DNA of 64,000 nt, taken from positions 25,982,731-26,046,730 of the forward strand of contig OX421500.1 in assembly GCA_949126835.1 (NCBI GenBank), read 5' to 3'. Source of the stretch: Anisus vortex. Taxonomy: Eukaryota > Mollusca > Gastropoda > Planorbidae. Position numbers and translations under genes: made by a program. Shown piece by piece: positions 48,601 through 58,215 of this stretch (positions are counted from its first letter, which is position 1; each line of letters starts with the position of its first letter). The notes beneath the pieces are model-generated. The model was not told the origin of the DNA, did not search any database, and saw only the letters and a program-made list of their open reading frames with translations.

Positions 48601-51600
48601 TACAAGAACAGCTAGCTATACAATGAGTACAAGAACAAGCTAGCTATACAATGAGTACAAGAACAGCTAGCATACAATGAGTCCAAGAACAATCATATTT
48701 TAGCTTACATGCTATTCATGTTTCTCTTTTAATATTTGACAATGGTTCTGAAATATTTGTTCAAACTATTCCTTAATGAGTCAATTTAGAAAAAAAGTTT
48801 TGTTGTTATTAAAGTTTTGTGTATGTTTAACAAAAATGCAATAATAAAAACTATAAATGTAATTTAATGTTGGTTAATTGATGCAAATTAATGGGAACTA
48901 AAATGATAAAAAACAAGTTTAATATTAACATTTTAGGTAAGATTGCTTTATTGATCCAAACTCATATCAAAATTCAGAACTAGATTCAAACCTCACATAT
49001 GCTTAGGATTTAATAGTCATCTCCTGTGTGTAAGTTATAAGAACATATTGTCACGATTATTTCCAATACAATCGGTCATTTCCAATTCAATCGTCTAAGT
49101 CATTTTTCGTGTTTTGAGATAACTAAAATAACAACTGAATAGCATTGGTATTACTTCTGTAATGTCACTTTGGTACATTTTGTAAAAAAAAAACAACAGT
49201 TTTCTGATTGGCTTAAAATATAGGCAATTTGCCATTATATAGAAGACTGTGTAAATTATACATTTCAACTCTTAACTCAAAACCCCCTAAAAATGACTTA
49301 GGCGATTGTGAAATGACTTACGATATATGATTTTCAAGTCTACAATTATTGTGATGCAACCCCACGGAATGGTACTGAAGTCGGCAAAATAGGATATTTA
49401 GTTTAGAGGTATTGAATTAAAGCTAATTCATTTATCTACATGTTGGTGAAAAAATCTTTAAAATCCATTAATTAGTTCAAAAGTTATTCAAAATTACATA
49501 AGTAAAGGTAAGGGAAGTCATTTTGGAGAAAAATGAAAAAGAAAACGGTACTGATTTTTTAAAATTTAGCATTGCAACAGATAATTTACTATTTCCAGGA
49601 CATACAAATATTAACCAATTGTCATGAAATCTAACAAACATAATGATAATGAATTAATACACAAGCTGTTAAAGTTTTAAATGTTTTAAGTAATATTTAT
49701 TATATTTTTTTAACAATTTAATGTTTAGAGTGAGGACATTTTGCGTGATTTTAGACAAAAGCTGCTTAAAAACACATTTTTGAGTAATTTTTAAAAATCA
49801 TTTTAGCTTGAAAATTTCACAGCTATAAGTTAAGGCATTCAACATTACAAATCAATAATAATCTAAAAAACGACCTAGGACCCTTTTCTTCACATTTTTT
49901 GCATTTATTGGAAAATCAGTTCTACCGACTTCCGTACCGGTTCGTGGGGTTGCGTCACAATTATGTATATTTACCTTTGAAAATCTAAAATCTTTCTTTT
50001 CTGGTTTAGATATAGTTAAATGTAGTGTTACATGCATTTTTATAGTGGTCTTCCCTATTTTGTTACAGAACAGGCATACTTGTCTTGGCATCTAGAAGGC
50101 TGTTCCCTTGTTAGTGTAAATAATGGAGAGAGAGAGAAAGAGGGAGAGTGGCAGTCAGATACAGAGGGGAGCCTGATTGTCAGAATAGCAAAGTGATGTA
50201 TTGTAATTGCCCTTGTATTAAAAATGACATTGTTTTGACAGTTGTGTAGACAAGGCTTTGTATTTGCTAACAGAATATTTTCAACTTATTACTACTACTA
50301 CTTGAGTGTGAAATTTTATATTTTTTTGTTGTTGTTTAAATACAGTTTATTATAATTCAGTATTGGACTTATAGATGTTTGTTTTTGTTTTGTAGTTTGA
50401 TTAAAGTGTATTCTATTTTATCTCACAGGCTCTTTAAACAAGTCATTTCAATTATTTACAGTACAATACAGTATACAGTATTAAGCAAAAAAAGAGCTAT
50501 GGCAATGCACACTGCACAAACCTAACAAGGAGGTAACATGTCAAAAAGGATCAAGATCCTCAGAAAGCCCACTGCCAGCATCACAAGACAAGATTCATAT
50601 AATTACTTTTAGTTAAACAAGTGAAATGCAAAGTCCAAAGTAAATTGACTAAAGTGAATCATACACGTAATATACATTATTTATATTCTTTATTACATTT
50701 TTAAAAATAAACAGTTTTAAAAGGAATTAAAACTAACAAAAAAGACATGTATTAATTAGCTTACTTGTTTTTCTTTCTGAATGTCTGTCACAGCTGAATC
50801 TAACTGAGATTTCCAATGTAACATGTCTGCATGGAATTCATTGCTTTCACTTTTTACTTGGCTTAATTCTATTGATTTTTTTTAAAATACAAAAACAAAA
50901 AGATAACATTTAGAAAACAAAGACACTTATATACCGGTACTTACACCTATATTATTACTTAACTATTAATTTCAGTATTAAAAAAAATCTTTTTGAGATA
51001 AGTCTTATAAGTTTACAGACGTTCCTTCTAGATAGAAGATTATTACCTCCACTAGGCCCACAAACTCCTGCCGGCGCGACAGGGATCCGTCGGTGGCAGG
51101 GATAGAACCCGCGACCTGTCAGTTGGTTTTCGGTTGACAGGCCGGTGAACTAACCGCTGGACCAGCCGGCTTCACATGTCTAAGCTCAGTTATTAATCTT
51201 TTTTAAAATGAGACCTAGATAACCTAAAAGAATAGTCTTTTCTTCCAATAAATATAACAAATATAACATAACAGGCCTACATCAGGCCGCAATAAACGTC
51301 CAAATCCCTTTTCCTATTAAATACAATATAAATACCCCAGTGTAAGATATTTGGAAATCCGTACAAACTTAAATGCAAAAAATGAAGGATTTTGTGCCAA
51401 CAAAACAAACATTAAATAAAATAAACAAATCCTGGTTTAATTCCAAATTAAATAAGCTTTGTAAGCAGAAAGACAATTTATTTAACAAGTTTATAGTCAC
51501 TAAAGCTAAAAGAATATATAAAAATGATCTAAAATTAAACATTTAACCTAGAAACTTGGTCAAAATCTCCACACAAAAAAATATAAACAATGTAATTTCT

Positions 51601-54600
51601 AAAGAGAAGAATTAAAAAATTAAAAGTTAAGTAAAACAAAAAAAAGGCAACCACAGCAATAACCCTACTACAAGGTCAAAACAATAAAATCTACAATGAT
51701 ACTAAAGCTTAAATCCTTAACATATATTTTACATCCGCTTTTTCAACCCCAGCTGCAAGGTTTGTTACTAGTGAATATTGACATCTGACAAGAATAACAG
51801 TTAAATCAATAAACCTATAAACACTAAAGGAAAGAAGGGCAAAGAACAAAGTAGTAATAATACATTACGTCATTAAATTCTAGATTTGAAACACAACACA
51901 AAAAACAATTTATTTCTATGCTCAGATAGACACAAAGATAAAAGCACTTTTCATATTCCATATGCAAGAACAAAAGCATATAAGTTCTCATTATTTCTGA
52001 GAGGCATTCAAGCAAGGAACGGGTTGCCTTAGCAAACCAGGAAAACCAATATCTTATCTACAACACTAATCAAAGTGCAAGATTAGATTAAAACCATGGA
52101 TAGGCTTGGACAATAATCTTTGTATAGAACAGGAGTCTCAAACACGTTTTGTGGCCTGCCAGTAAGCTTACAAAAAATGTACTGAAATTCAGACAGCAAG
52201 TAATGATACACATCAAATTTTTTTGTTTATTTTATATACCGGTATGTAACATACTTAATAATAATGATAGTTCACTCTGGTATAATTTTTTGTGTCTAAA
52301 TAGTAAATTGGCATATTTTTAGTGATAAGTAGTAAAATTAGTTCAAATGTATGATGTCTTTTTTTATTTACTAGGTTTGGGTTGTTGGGGGAGGAGAGAT
52401 GCCGCCCTTGACACATCCATTAAGTGATAAAATGGCATATGCCTTCATCTGAGTTTAAGATCCCTTGTATAGAAGGAGTGTCTGTATGCATGAGATAAGC
52501 TAGATGCTTTTTATTTTTACCACAAAAAAAAATACTTATATATACATACATACACAACAGTTTTAATCATCCTATATTGTAAAAAACTATAAAAATATCA
52601 AGGTCAGTATTAATAAAGAATAAAACAATCAGGGCTATAGACTACCGGCAGTTTAATTAAGAAGTAAAATATTATGTTTTAATTGCATAACTTTTATAAA
52701 ACTCCTTGCAAGAAGAATAAATAATTGATTAAAAATGCTGCTGATGGTATTAAGCTGAGTGCCTTTCTTCTTGTCCACAATAATTGTGGATTTTATCCAA
52801 AGGTTAATGGATTTCATACATCATTTGTTTAACTCAGCACTTTCTTGCTTAGGAAAATATTGTGACAATGCAATGTCATAATATTATGAATTTAGGAGAC
52901 TAAAGATAATGTCAATGGATAGGTTCCTTGTTATATTTGCAACAAAATAAAATAGACTCAACATTATTTCATTAAATGATAACAGTTATTGTTGCTGAGC
53001 TAAAATATAGCAATGGTTCTATTAGTGATTGTGAAAGAGGTCCTGTAGGCCTACACATTCACGCATCATACTTCTCTTGTCTCACCAATAGCAGGTCAAT
53101 TCATTTACACTTTTATAATTTGAATGTATCAGTAGATCTATTATACAAATAATTATGTAGTGTTTTGAGTATTCACTTTTTATTTGTATAAAATGATTAC
53201 CATACTTTAACAACATAATTTAGCCCACAATATGATTTTATTCTTTACATACTAGAAATGCCTACCCTGTTCAAGACTACTTATTTTTGTAGCTGTCATT
53301 TCCTCATTCTGTGAAAGTATGTTGAACAGTAAAGATTTCATTTTGTCTGATTCGGAAGCAAGGTTTTGTAGACAGAATTTCTTTATGATGACATCATTTC
53401 TGTTTAATGACTTTAAAATCAAATGAAGGTTAATTAATAGTATGACAAAAAATTAAGAAAGGTCAAAAATAATAAAATGTCTCTTTTTTAAAATATGTTT
53501 TTAACTGACTAATATCTAATACATGGGACACGGTATCCGAGCGGCAGCGCGTTCGACTGGCGATCCAAGGGTCCTAGGTTCGAATCCTGGTGCAGGCTAG
53601 GATTTTTTCCCAGGATTTGAGGGTGTCCCTGAGTCTACCCAGCTCTGATGGGTACCTGACCTTAGTTGGGGTAAAGTAATGGCGGCTGTGCACAGTGCTG
53701 GCCGCACAATCACCTATTATGCCGTGGCCATGGAAACTGGTGAACGCTGCTTCACCGGCCCTATGGATCAATTTGGACTGACGGGATACTTTACTTTAAT
53801 ATCTAACACGTAGGCTTTGTAGAAAAACAAATTATATTTAGTTTCTAATTAAAATGAAAAAGTATTTACTTAGTAGATGTTTTAATCATGATAATCTTAT
53901 TTGTAATAAAAATAATTTATGTGATATTCTCACCTCTACATTAAAAAATGTATGCAAATTAACTTGGAGCTCCATCCAGCTATTTTTTACTATATGAAAG
54001 TTGTTTCTTACATGGCAAAGCAAGGACCTAATTTGTTCCTATATATAAATAGTTACATAATTTTTTTTTTATTATTAAACCAAGAAACACAAGAGAAAAG
54101 AAAGGTAAGAACAAAGTAGTAATAATACATAAAGCATTAAATTCTACCTTAGAAATGCAACACATTAATCTTATAATAATACAATACTCAATTAGTCATA
54201 AAAGGATAAAAACACTTTTCTTATTCATAAAGTAAGAATAATAAGTTATGCATATATATATTTTTTTCCCAGAATGATATGGAATAAGTTGCCTGAAAAA
54301 AATCAGGTAAAATCAACAAAACATTTTTTAAAACCTGCAAGATTAGAGTCACACCATGCAGTAATCTTCTGCATAAAACAGCATCTAGGCTATGACGTAT
54401 AAGATAATAAGTTGTGACATAAGATAACACTTATAATATAGTATCCTAAAAGTTGCCGAAATATTTAAAGTTCGTAATATAATAAGTCATAAATCATACT
54501 ATTACTACAACTAACATAGGCTACTATTACTACACCTGTAGCCTAGTACTAGCCTAGGGCCTAGGCCTACTCTTTCACCTCAAGTGGCGTCTGGGCATGG

Positions 54601-55506
54601 AAAGGGTTAGCGGTTAGCTGAACAAACCAGGAAAACCAGTACCGTTAACCAGGGCCGCATTTAGGCTTGTGGGGGCCCAGCTGTTCCCAAATTTATTTGG
54701 GGGCCCCTCGTGGCCTCGCCCTGCCTTCCACATACCTCAGAAAAGTGCCGATAATTCATGTTAGGCTACATTCTGATTCTGTAAAATCATGAATTGTAGG
54801 CCTATCTATGTTGCGCTTTAAGCCTGGTTGGACTGGAGTGCTTAACATTGTAGGGAAATAAATGAAAGTTATTTTAAATTTTCAAGGAAAGAATGGGGAT
54901 GTCAAAAAAAAAATTCTTTTTGTGATATGTGGGGGCCCTTTTGTGTGGGGGCCCCTGTTCCAATGAAACATGTGGAACATGCCTAAGTAAAGTAAGTAGC
55001 CTAAATACGCCACTGTCGGTAACTTATTAGTTATTAGCGTCGTTTGAATTTGAATTAGAATTAGGCCTATTTTATATAATGATAATCTTCTTTATAATAT
55101 AGACGTATAAGTATAGGGCCTAGAGTCTAGAGCGTATGACCGTATGCAGGCAGGCCCTAATATAAATAATATAGGAATAATATAGGCTAATATTAAATAA
55201 TATTAGGCCTACAATCTAATCGTCTAATCTAAAATCTAAAGCCTCTAGATTCTAGATCTAACTCCACTGTCTACTCTAAACTCTAATCATCTAATATATT
55301 AATTATATAATATAACCGGAGTATAAATGATAAATCAAATGTTTTTATTTTAATTTTAATCATTAATGATGATTAATGTAACCAAAAAAAATGAAATTCA
55401 TTATTCATTATGATTTATAATTATGAATCTAATAATTATCTAATCAACTTACAAATTCTGTTGCTTTAACAACAATATCAGTAGAGTCGTTTTCTCTTGA
55501 ATTCAT
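45582..55506 (-). CDS. HSF2BP: HSF2BP (MEILB2), BRCA2 localiser in meiosis; complete nine-exon gene
   Basis: Join of nine minus-strand exons: 55506-55453, 53410-53266, 50868-50765, 48278-48129, 47891-47753, 47644-47521, 46511-46408, 46089-45986, 45689-45582. That is 1,032 bp, 343 residues; human HSF2BP has 334. All introns are GT-AG and all phases agree. Residues ~19-125 are a coiled-coil-rich N-terminus (SSLEQ then ELSQVKSESNEF); ~125-343 are the helical armadillo-type domain. Blocks matching the vertebrate protein are GAACCTLLW, FILSICGIITN, QGREYL, LMLMSLYNFSINCKGIKYL, LIPLLAKHL, LRTLKLLQSLVSDE and the tail from LPKKYLKQL. In vertebrates the protein binds BRCA2 and, with BRME1, loads RAD51/DMC1 at meiotic breaks. 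The start is supported by an in-frame TGA three codons upstream. The family call is firm; expression and meiotic role here are inferred. Confidence 0.92.
45986..46089 (-). CDS. HSF2BP: HSF2BP exon 8
   Basis: Acceptor CCACTGCAG and strong donor GTAAGTG. 104 bp, entering with two bases of codon 274 and leaving in phase 0. It encodes LRTLKLLQSLVSDETC and SVCMSELLDN, an armadillo-domain helix pair. Confidence 0.93.
46408..46511 (-). CDS. HSF2BP: HSF2BP exon 7
   Basis: Acceptor ATGTTTCAG and donor GTATGT. 104 bp, residues 240-273 plus split codons at both ends. It holds the most conserved stretch, LMLMSLYNFSINCKGIKYLA, followed by LIPLLAKHLK. Confidence 0.95.
46639..47447. mobile_element. TIR element (family of 49,350) filling HSF2BP intron 6
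   Basis: The left end TGTAATGCTACCCCGCG and right end GGGTTGCATC match the ends of the element at 49,350-49,959 in opposite orientation. Internal segments also match, such as TTGATTTGTAATGTTGAAC and GATTGGTTAATATTTATTC. It is interrupted by a SINE at 47,180-47,384. Together they make up about 80% of the 1,009-bp intron. No coding sequence. Confidence 0.75.
47180..47384 (+). mobile_element. tRNA-derived SINE, family B, 5'-truncated, nested in a MITE
   Basis: This matches the body of the SINE at 53,523 from GGCTAGGATTTTTTCCC through GTCCCTGAGT, CCCAGCTCTGATGGGTACCT, GTGAACGCTGCTTCAC and TATGGATCAATTTGG. The tRNA-like head is missing. Imperfect flanking duplications TAAACACCTTTTA and TAAACACTTTAAA bound it. 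Confidence 0.87.
47521..47644 (-). CDS. HSF2BP: HSF2BP exon 6
   Basis: Acceptor TTTTTTTCCCCAG. 124 bp, residues 199-238 with split codons at both ends. It encodes LAASAQGREYL and FDVIDTFISFIDKAP. The donor is the weak GTACAA, fixed by the codon phase needed to join exon 7. Confidence 0.92.
47753..47891 (-). CDS. HSF2BP: HSF2BP exon 5
   Basis: Acceptor ATATCTTGCAG and donor GTAAGG. 139 bp, phase 0 in and phase 1 out. It encodes CKTSEFMELVSVSVQGYLTA and DEAMFILSICGIIT. The last codon is completed by exon 6 as Asn, as in vertebrate HSF2BP. Confidence 0.94.
48129..48278 (-). CDS. HSF2BP: HSF2BP exon 4
   Basis: Acceptor TGTTTTCTAG and donor GTAAGA. Exactly 50 codons, phase 0 on both sides (residues 102-151). 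It covers the end of the coiled coil (SELKELTEKLSEQSEF) and the start of the armadillo domain (LGAACCTLLWRIS). A minisatellite begins about 26 bp upstream of the acceptor. Confidence 0.94.
48305..48690. repeat. 27-28-bp minisatellite, ~14 copies, in HSF2BP intron 3
   Basis: The unit is AAGCTAGCTATACAATGAGT plus ACAAGAAC, with or without one A. GCTAGC palindromes recur. The array begins about 26 bp from the exon 4 acceptor, so the likely branch point lies beside or inside it. Confidence 0.96.
49074..49322. mobile_element. Small MITE-like inverted-repeat element
   Basis: Left end GGTCATTTCCAATTCAATCG, TCTAAGTCATTTTTCG, GTTTTGAG. The right end is its inverse: CTCAAAACCCCCTAAAAATG, ACTTAGGCGATTGTGAAATG, ACTTAC. 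The inverted repeats are about 45 bp with mismatches around a ~150-bp centre. No target duplication was fixed. Confidence 0.7.
49350..49959. mobile_element. 610-bp TIR element with 5-bp duplication ATTAT
   Basis: Left end TGTGATGCAACCCCACGGAA, GGTACTGAAGTCGG. The right end reads inversely CCGACTTCCGTACCGG, TTCGTGGGGTTGCGTCACA. Flanks are ATTAT at 49,345-49,349 and 49,960-49,964. No open frame. A second copy lies at 46,639-47,447. The superfamily is not clear from ends and duplication length. Confidence 0.8.
50765..50868 (-). CDS. HSF2BP: HSF2BP exon 3
   Basis: Acceptor AAAATCAATAG (poor pyrimidine tract) and donor GTAAGC. 104 bp, phase 1 in and phase 0 out, residues 67-101. It encodes coiled-coil sequence LSQVKSESNEFHADMLHWKS followed by VTDIQKEKQ. 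Confidence 0.92.
51001..51170 (-). mobile_element. tRNA-derived SINE, family A, best copy
   Basis: The minus strand reads GCCGGCTGGTCCAGCGGTTA (box A), TTCACCGGCCTGTCAACCG, CGCGGGTTCTATCCCTGCC (box B), CGACGGATCCCTGTCGCGCC, GGCCTAGTGGAGGTAATAAT, CTTCTATCTAGAAGGAACG and TCTGTAAACTTATAAGACT. It is the longest of the three family copies and serves as reference. It sits in HSF2BP intron 2. Confidence 0.9.
51405..52130 (+). mobile_element. Decayed LINE remnant with internal deletion
   Basis: 51,408-51,545 reads NKSWFNSKLNKLCKQKDNLF and TKAKRIYKNDLK, the linker between endonuclease and RT. 51,665-51,780 reads LQGQNNKIYNDTKA, ILNIYFTSAFS, the start of the RT region. The next recognisable part is the C-terminus at about 51,955-52,030 (HIPYARTKAYKFSLFLRGIQ then ARNGLP), so the RT palm is deleted. 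Many stops. It lies in HSF2BP intron 2. Confidence 0.75.
53266..53410 (-). CDS. HSF2BP: HSF2BP exon 2
   Basis: 145 bp, phase 0 in and phase 1 out. It encodes NDVIIKKFCLQNLASESDKM, NILSQNEEMTATKISSLEQ. The donor is GTAGGC. The in-frame acceptor is ATTTTAAAG at 53,411; a stronger-looking AAACAG 11 nt further in (exon start 53,399) would break the frame from exon 1, so the upstream site was chosen. Confidence 0.87.
53523..53796 (+). mobile_element. tRNA-derived SINE, family B, full-length with target duplication
   Basis: The head carries GGTATCCGAGCGGCAGCGCG (box A) and GTCCTAGGTTCGAATCCTGG (perfect box B), with an anticodon-arm-like stretch between. The body follows (GGCTAGGATTTTTTCCCAGG, CCCAGCTCTGATGGGTACCT, GCTGCTTCACCGG). 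The target duplication is TAATATCTAATAC at 53,510-53,522 and TAATATCTAACAC at 53,797-53,809, one mismatch. It is in HSF2BP intron 1. A 65-codon antisense frame shared with the 47-kb copy is SINE sequence, not a gene. Confidence 0.93.
54080..54400 (+). mobile_element. Decayed LINE 3' fragment
   Basis: This matches the 3' part of the LINE remnant at 51,820-52,130 (AAGAACAAAGTAGTAATAAT, GCATTAAATTCTA, ATAAAAACACTTTTCTTATT, GGAATAAGTTGCC, CTGCAAGATTAGAGTCACA). No intact frame. Confidence 0.65.
54650..55015. mobile_element. hAT-type MITE (CAGGGCCGCATTTAGGC family)
   Basis: Left end CAGGGCCGCATTTAGGC and right end GCCTAAATACGCCACTG are imperfect inverted repeats. Sub-terminal GTGGGGGCCC motifs occur on both sides. 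Flanking 8-mers CCGTTAAC and TCGGTAAC agree at six positions, consistent with an aged 8-bp duplication. Non-coding, 366 bp, in HSF2BP intron 1. Confidence 0.82.
55453..55506 (-). CDS. HSF2BP: HSF2BP exon 1 (start codon)
   Basis: ATG at 55,506-55,504 opens MNSRENDSTDIVVKATEF (18 codons), then the perfect donor GTAAGT. An in-frame TGA lies three codons upstream. This N-terminus is less conserved than the rest, so the start is inferred from the upstream stop, the donor and the phase. Confidence 0.8.
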
Positions 55507-55523
55507 TTCGTTTCAAAGAATTT

Positions 55524-56890
55524 CATCAATAATACAGTTGTTTAAAAAAAAAAAAAATTATATAATTGCACTTTTCAATGTTTCTACAATAATAACCTAG
55601 CAGACGATAACACGATTTTGTAAATAAAACCGGGCTGTGTATTACCAGGTACGCCTGCTGTCGAATGACATTAAAAAAAAAAGGCCAAAACATGAAAGAA
55701 AACTTCCCAAAACATTTTTAGGCTAGTCAATTTAAAGCAAATTGGCCTACTTGGGTAATTTGTGAACGTTTCCCTGTAGGCCTAAAAATAATTAAATTTT
55801 CGGCTATCCTAAGTATTTTTTATAACAATTTTAAAACGAATAATTATTAAAGTCAAAGGGATTCCAAAATATTGACTGATCGGTAATATCTTTTGATAGT
55901 AAATAGTAAGCCTATATACTTCTATACTAATATCCTATACTAAGTAGGCCTAGGCTAAATAAAGGAACAAAAATAGCTCGATATTATATTCTCACAGGTT
56001 TTTTAAAAGAGTTTTTATACAATATACAAGTCTTGTCATGCATTTATTTATGAGCAATAGGCATATATATTAGTTGCCTACATTATTATAAAAACCATCC
56101 CTGTTTAAGTACTTGCTGTGTATATAGATCAGTGCTGTGAAGTTGGAATATGCATTACTATTTATTTTTAGCTCACTTATGTATGTGCGTGTGTATGAGT
56201 GTGTGTTCTGTGCTGCTTTTTAAAAAATTGTTACTCGGCCTGTGTCTTAAAATAGATAAACCGAGGATTCCCCCACATAATTCGGCCATCTTGGATTTAT
56301 AACATCAAAACAAGACGTGGATGTGTCGCAATGACTTATAAATTTTTATAATACTGAACTGATGGAGGCCTACAAAACAATTCAAGTTGGTAATATTTAT
56401 TTGTTTATTCGGTAAAATGTTAGATTTCACTGGCATAATCGACTGCAACATGTTAGCCTACAGTATGTAAATATATTTATAATAGATAAATTATCAACAT
56501 TATTTTATCGTTACGCGTACGGCGCTACGTACGGCTAACTTACTAAAAATTAAAACCAGCACTACACTACTACACTACACGGAGAGTCGGGATAGTTAAA
56601 TTAAAAGACTAAACTTATTATAACTTACAATGCGTCAATGCTGACTTGCTTAGAGATTTAAATTTATGCTAAGCCTAGTCATTTCATTATATTTGATTTT
56701 ATGATTTTAAATGCCTTTTATGATTTATGGCTAGATAGACCTAGATTAGATCATTTCTAGGCCTACTTATTTTATAATATAATAAATAATAACATAAATG
56801 ATAAAATTATAAAAGTAAAAGAGTAAAGTTAAAAAGACTTTTGTTTTTAATAATTAGGCCTAATCAATCACTATATCAATAATAATGATA
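55524..56890. other. Upstream region of HSF2BP, no assigned gene
   Basis: A 7-codon upstream frame (55,526-55,503, minus) ends in TGA overlapping the HSF2BP ATG. Further out, GCCATCTTGG at 56,285-56,294 resembles a YY1 site. The rest is AT-rich with AGGCCTA motifs. No exon could be supported. Confidence 0.4.
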
Positions 56891-57129
56891 TTCAATGTCT
56901 ATTCATAATCATAGTAATAGTCCAATCATAGGCCTAGATATTAATATTAATGAATTAATCATGTATTATTGCATTGTTTGGCTATTCAAAAAAAAGTTAT
57001 ATAATCAAGCTTTGATTTGTTATTTACATGGACTTGGTAGCCCTAGTTCCTTGTGGACTACCAGTTTGAAATATAATAATAAATTATATATAGACAGAGA
57101 CTAGGCCTATATATCTATATAAATATATA

Positions 57130-57830
57130 AATAAAGATAAGATAAGACAAGATTGCTTTATTGATCCAAATAAATGGAAATTTGACTTGATTACATAAAT
57201 TCCGTCTTTCAGCATACCTAAAACAATATTAAAGAACCATTTGTACTCAAACACAATAGACATTCACGCACACTATCATACCATTTATCATACAAGAAAA
57301 AAGTAGGCCTATTATTTAGGAGTCAGCTATTGAGCCATTGTATTTCCTGGCTGAAAGATGATTCTTTTGAAAGAGTCTCACTGACAGTGGAACAAAAGAG
57401 TTTCGTAAATCTCTCTGTCTATAATTATAGTATATAACTATAGTACTATAGAAAATAGAATAGATATAGCTGAAGACTCTCCTTGCATCCTTTCTCTATG
57501 GCACTATAGTCTATGGCTACTAATGTTTTTGGGCCTAACTACATCAGCAACTAAATTATATATATGCAAAGAAAGCATACACAGAGCATGCTAAATTCAA
57601 TGGCATGGAAATTCGCGCTATATAAACAGTCATTATTATTAAAAAAGCGTATAATATATGATTAAATAGGCCTATTCAGACGTACTACTTTGCCCGAACA
57701 AATGAGTAAAACCAGTAACTTAATATCATTTTAAAACACGAATCAAAATACAAGACTAGACTCTAACCATGGATAAGTGCAGGACACAATAATTGTCTGT
57801 TTATAAGGAACATATAGTCTATATAGAGCA
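57130..57830 (+). mobile_element. Mosaic of LINE 3' fragments
   Basis: ACAAGATTGCTTTATTGATCC at 57,148 recurs near 48,942 and marks one repeat end. 57,570-57,640 (AGCATGCTAAATTCAATGGC, GCGCTATATAAACAGTC, ATTATTATT) resembles the L2/CR1 3' UTR near 41,280. 57,690-57,830 (AACAAATGAGTAAAACCAGT, ACAAGACTAGACTCTAACCA) matches the 3' end of the 51.4-kb LINE remnant. Confidence 0.55.
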
Positions 57831-57968
57831 TCTCACAAACTCTAGAAACAACGACATCTAGGCATAGTCACATTTTTATAGCATAAATACTATAAAAACA
57901 AAATCAACATGGTTTTAAAGCAAGACCCCACATTTGTGAAAATTAGCAGGGTCCAGGGCAGGGTGAGC

Positions 57969-58215
57969 TAGTAACAGAAAACAGCAGAGTACCAGAGAGA
58001 TGGGCAGAATACTTTGAGGAACTATTAAATAAACTAAGTACAGGAGAAAATGACACATACCAATATAACCTGCCATATGGAGGACCTTTGTATACTCACC
58101 AACTATAGAGGAAATAACAAAGGAAATAATGTCACTCAAGAACCATAAAGCCCCAAGAGAGGACCTTATCACAGCAGAGCTTTTATTGAATATGGCAGAA
58201 GAGAGTTCTCTTTTA
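57969..58215 (+). mobile_element. RTE-like LINE fragment, frameshifted
   Basis: The plus strand reads VTENSRVPERWAEYFEELLN, KLSTGEND, then after a frame break PTIEEITKEIMSLKNHKAP and DLITAELLLNMAEES. These are the conserved blocks just N-terminal to and at the start of the RT domain in RTE/Jockey-type elements (W-x-E-Y-F-x-x-L-L-N; P-T-x-x-E-I; L-K-N-x-K-A-P-G-x-D). The Gly of K-A-P-G is changed and no palm follows. An antisense 110-codon frame here is a shadow. Confidence 0.82.

Noticed and set aside
52131..52420. Possible hAT MITE starting CAGGAGTCTCAAACACG
   Set aside because: The opposite end (CCCTTGACACATCC) is only a weak inverse match and flanks give no 8-bp duplication.
47166..53771. 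Two similar 65-codon minus-strand frames suggesting a small gene family
   Set aside because: Both are antisense to copies of SINE family B.
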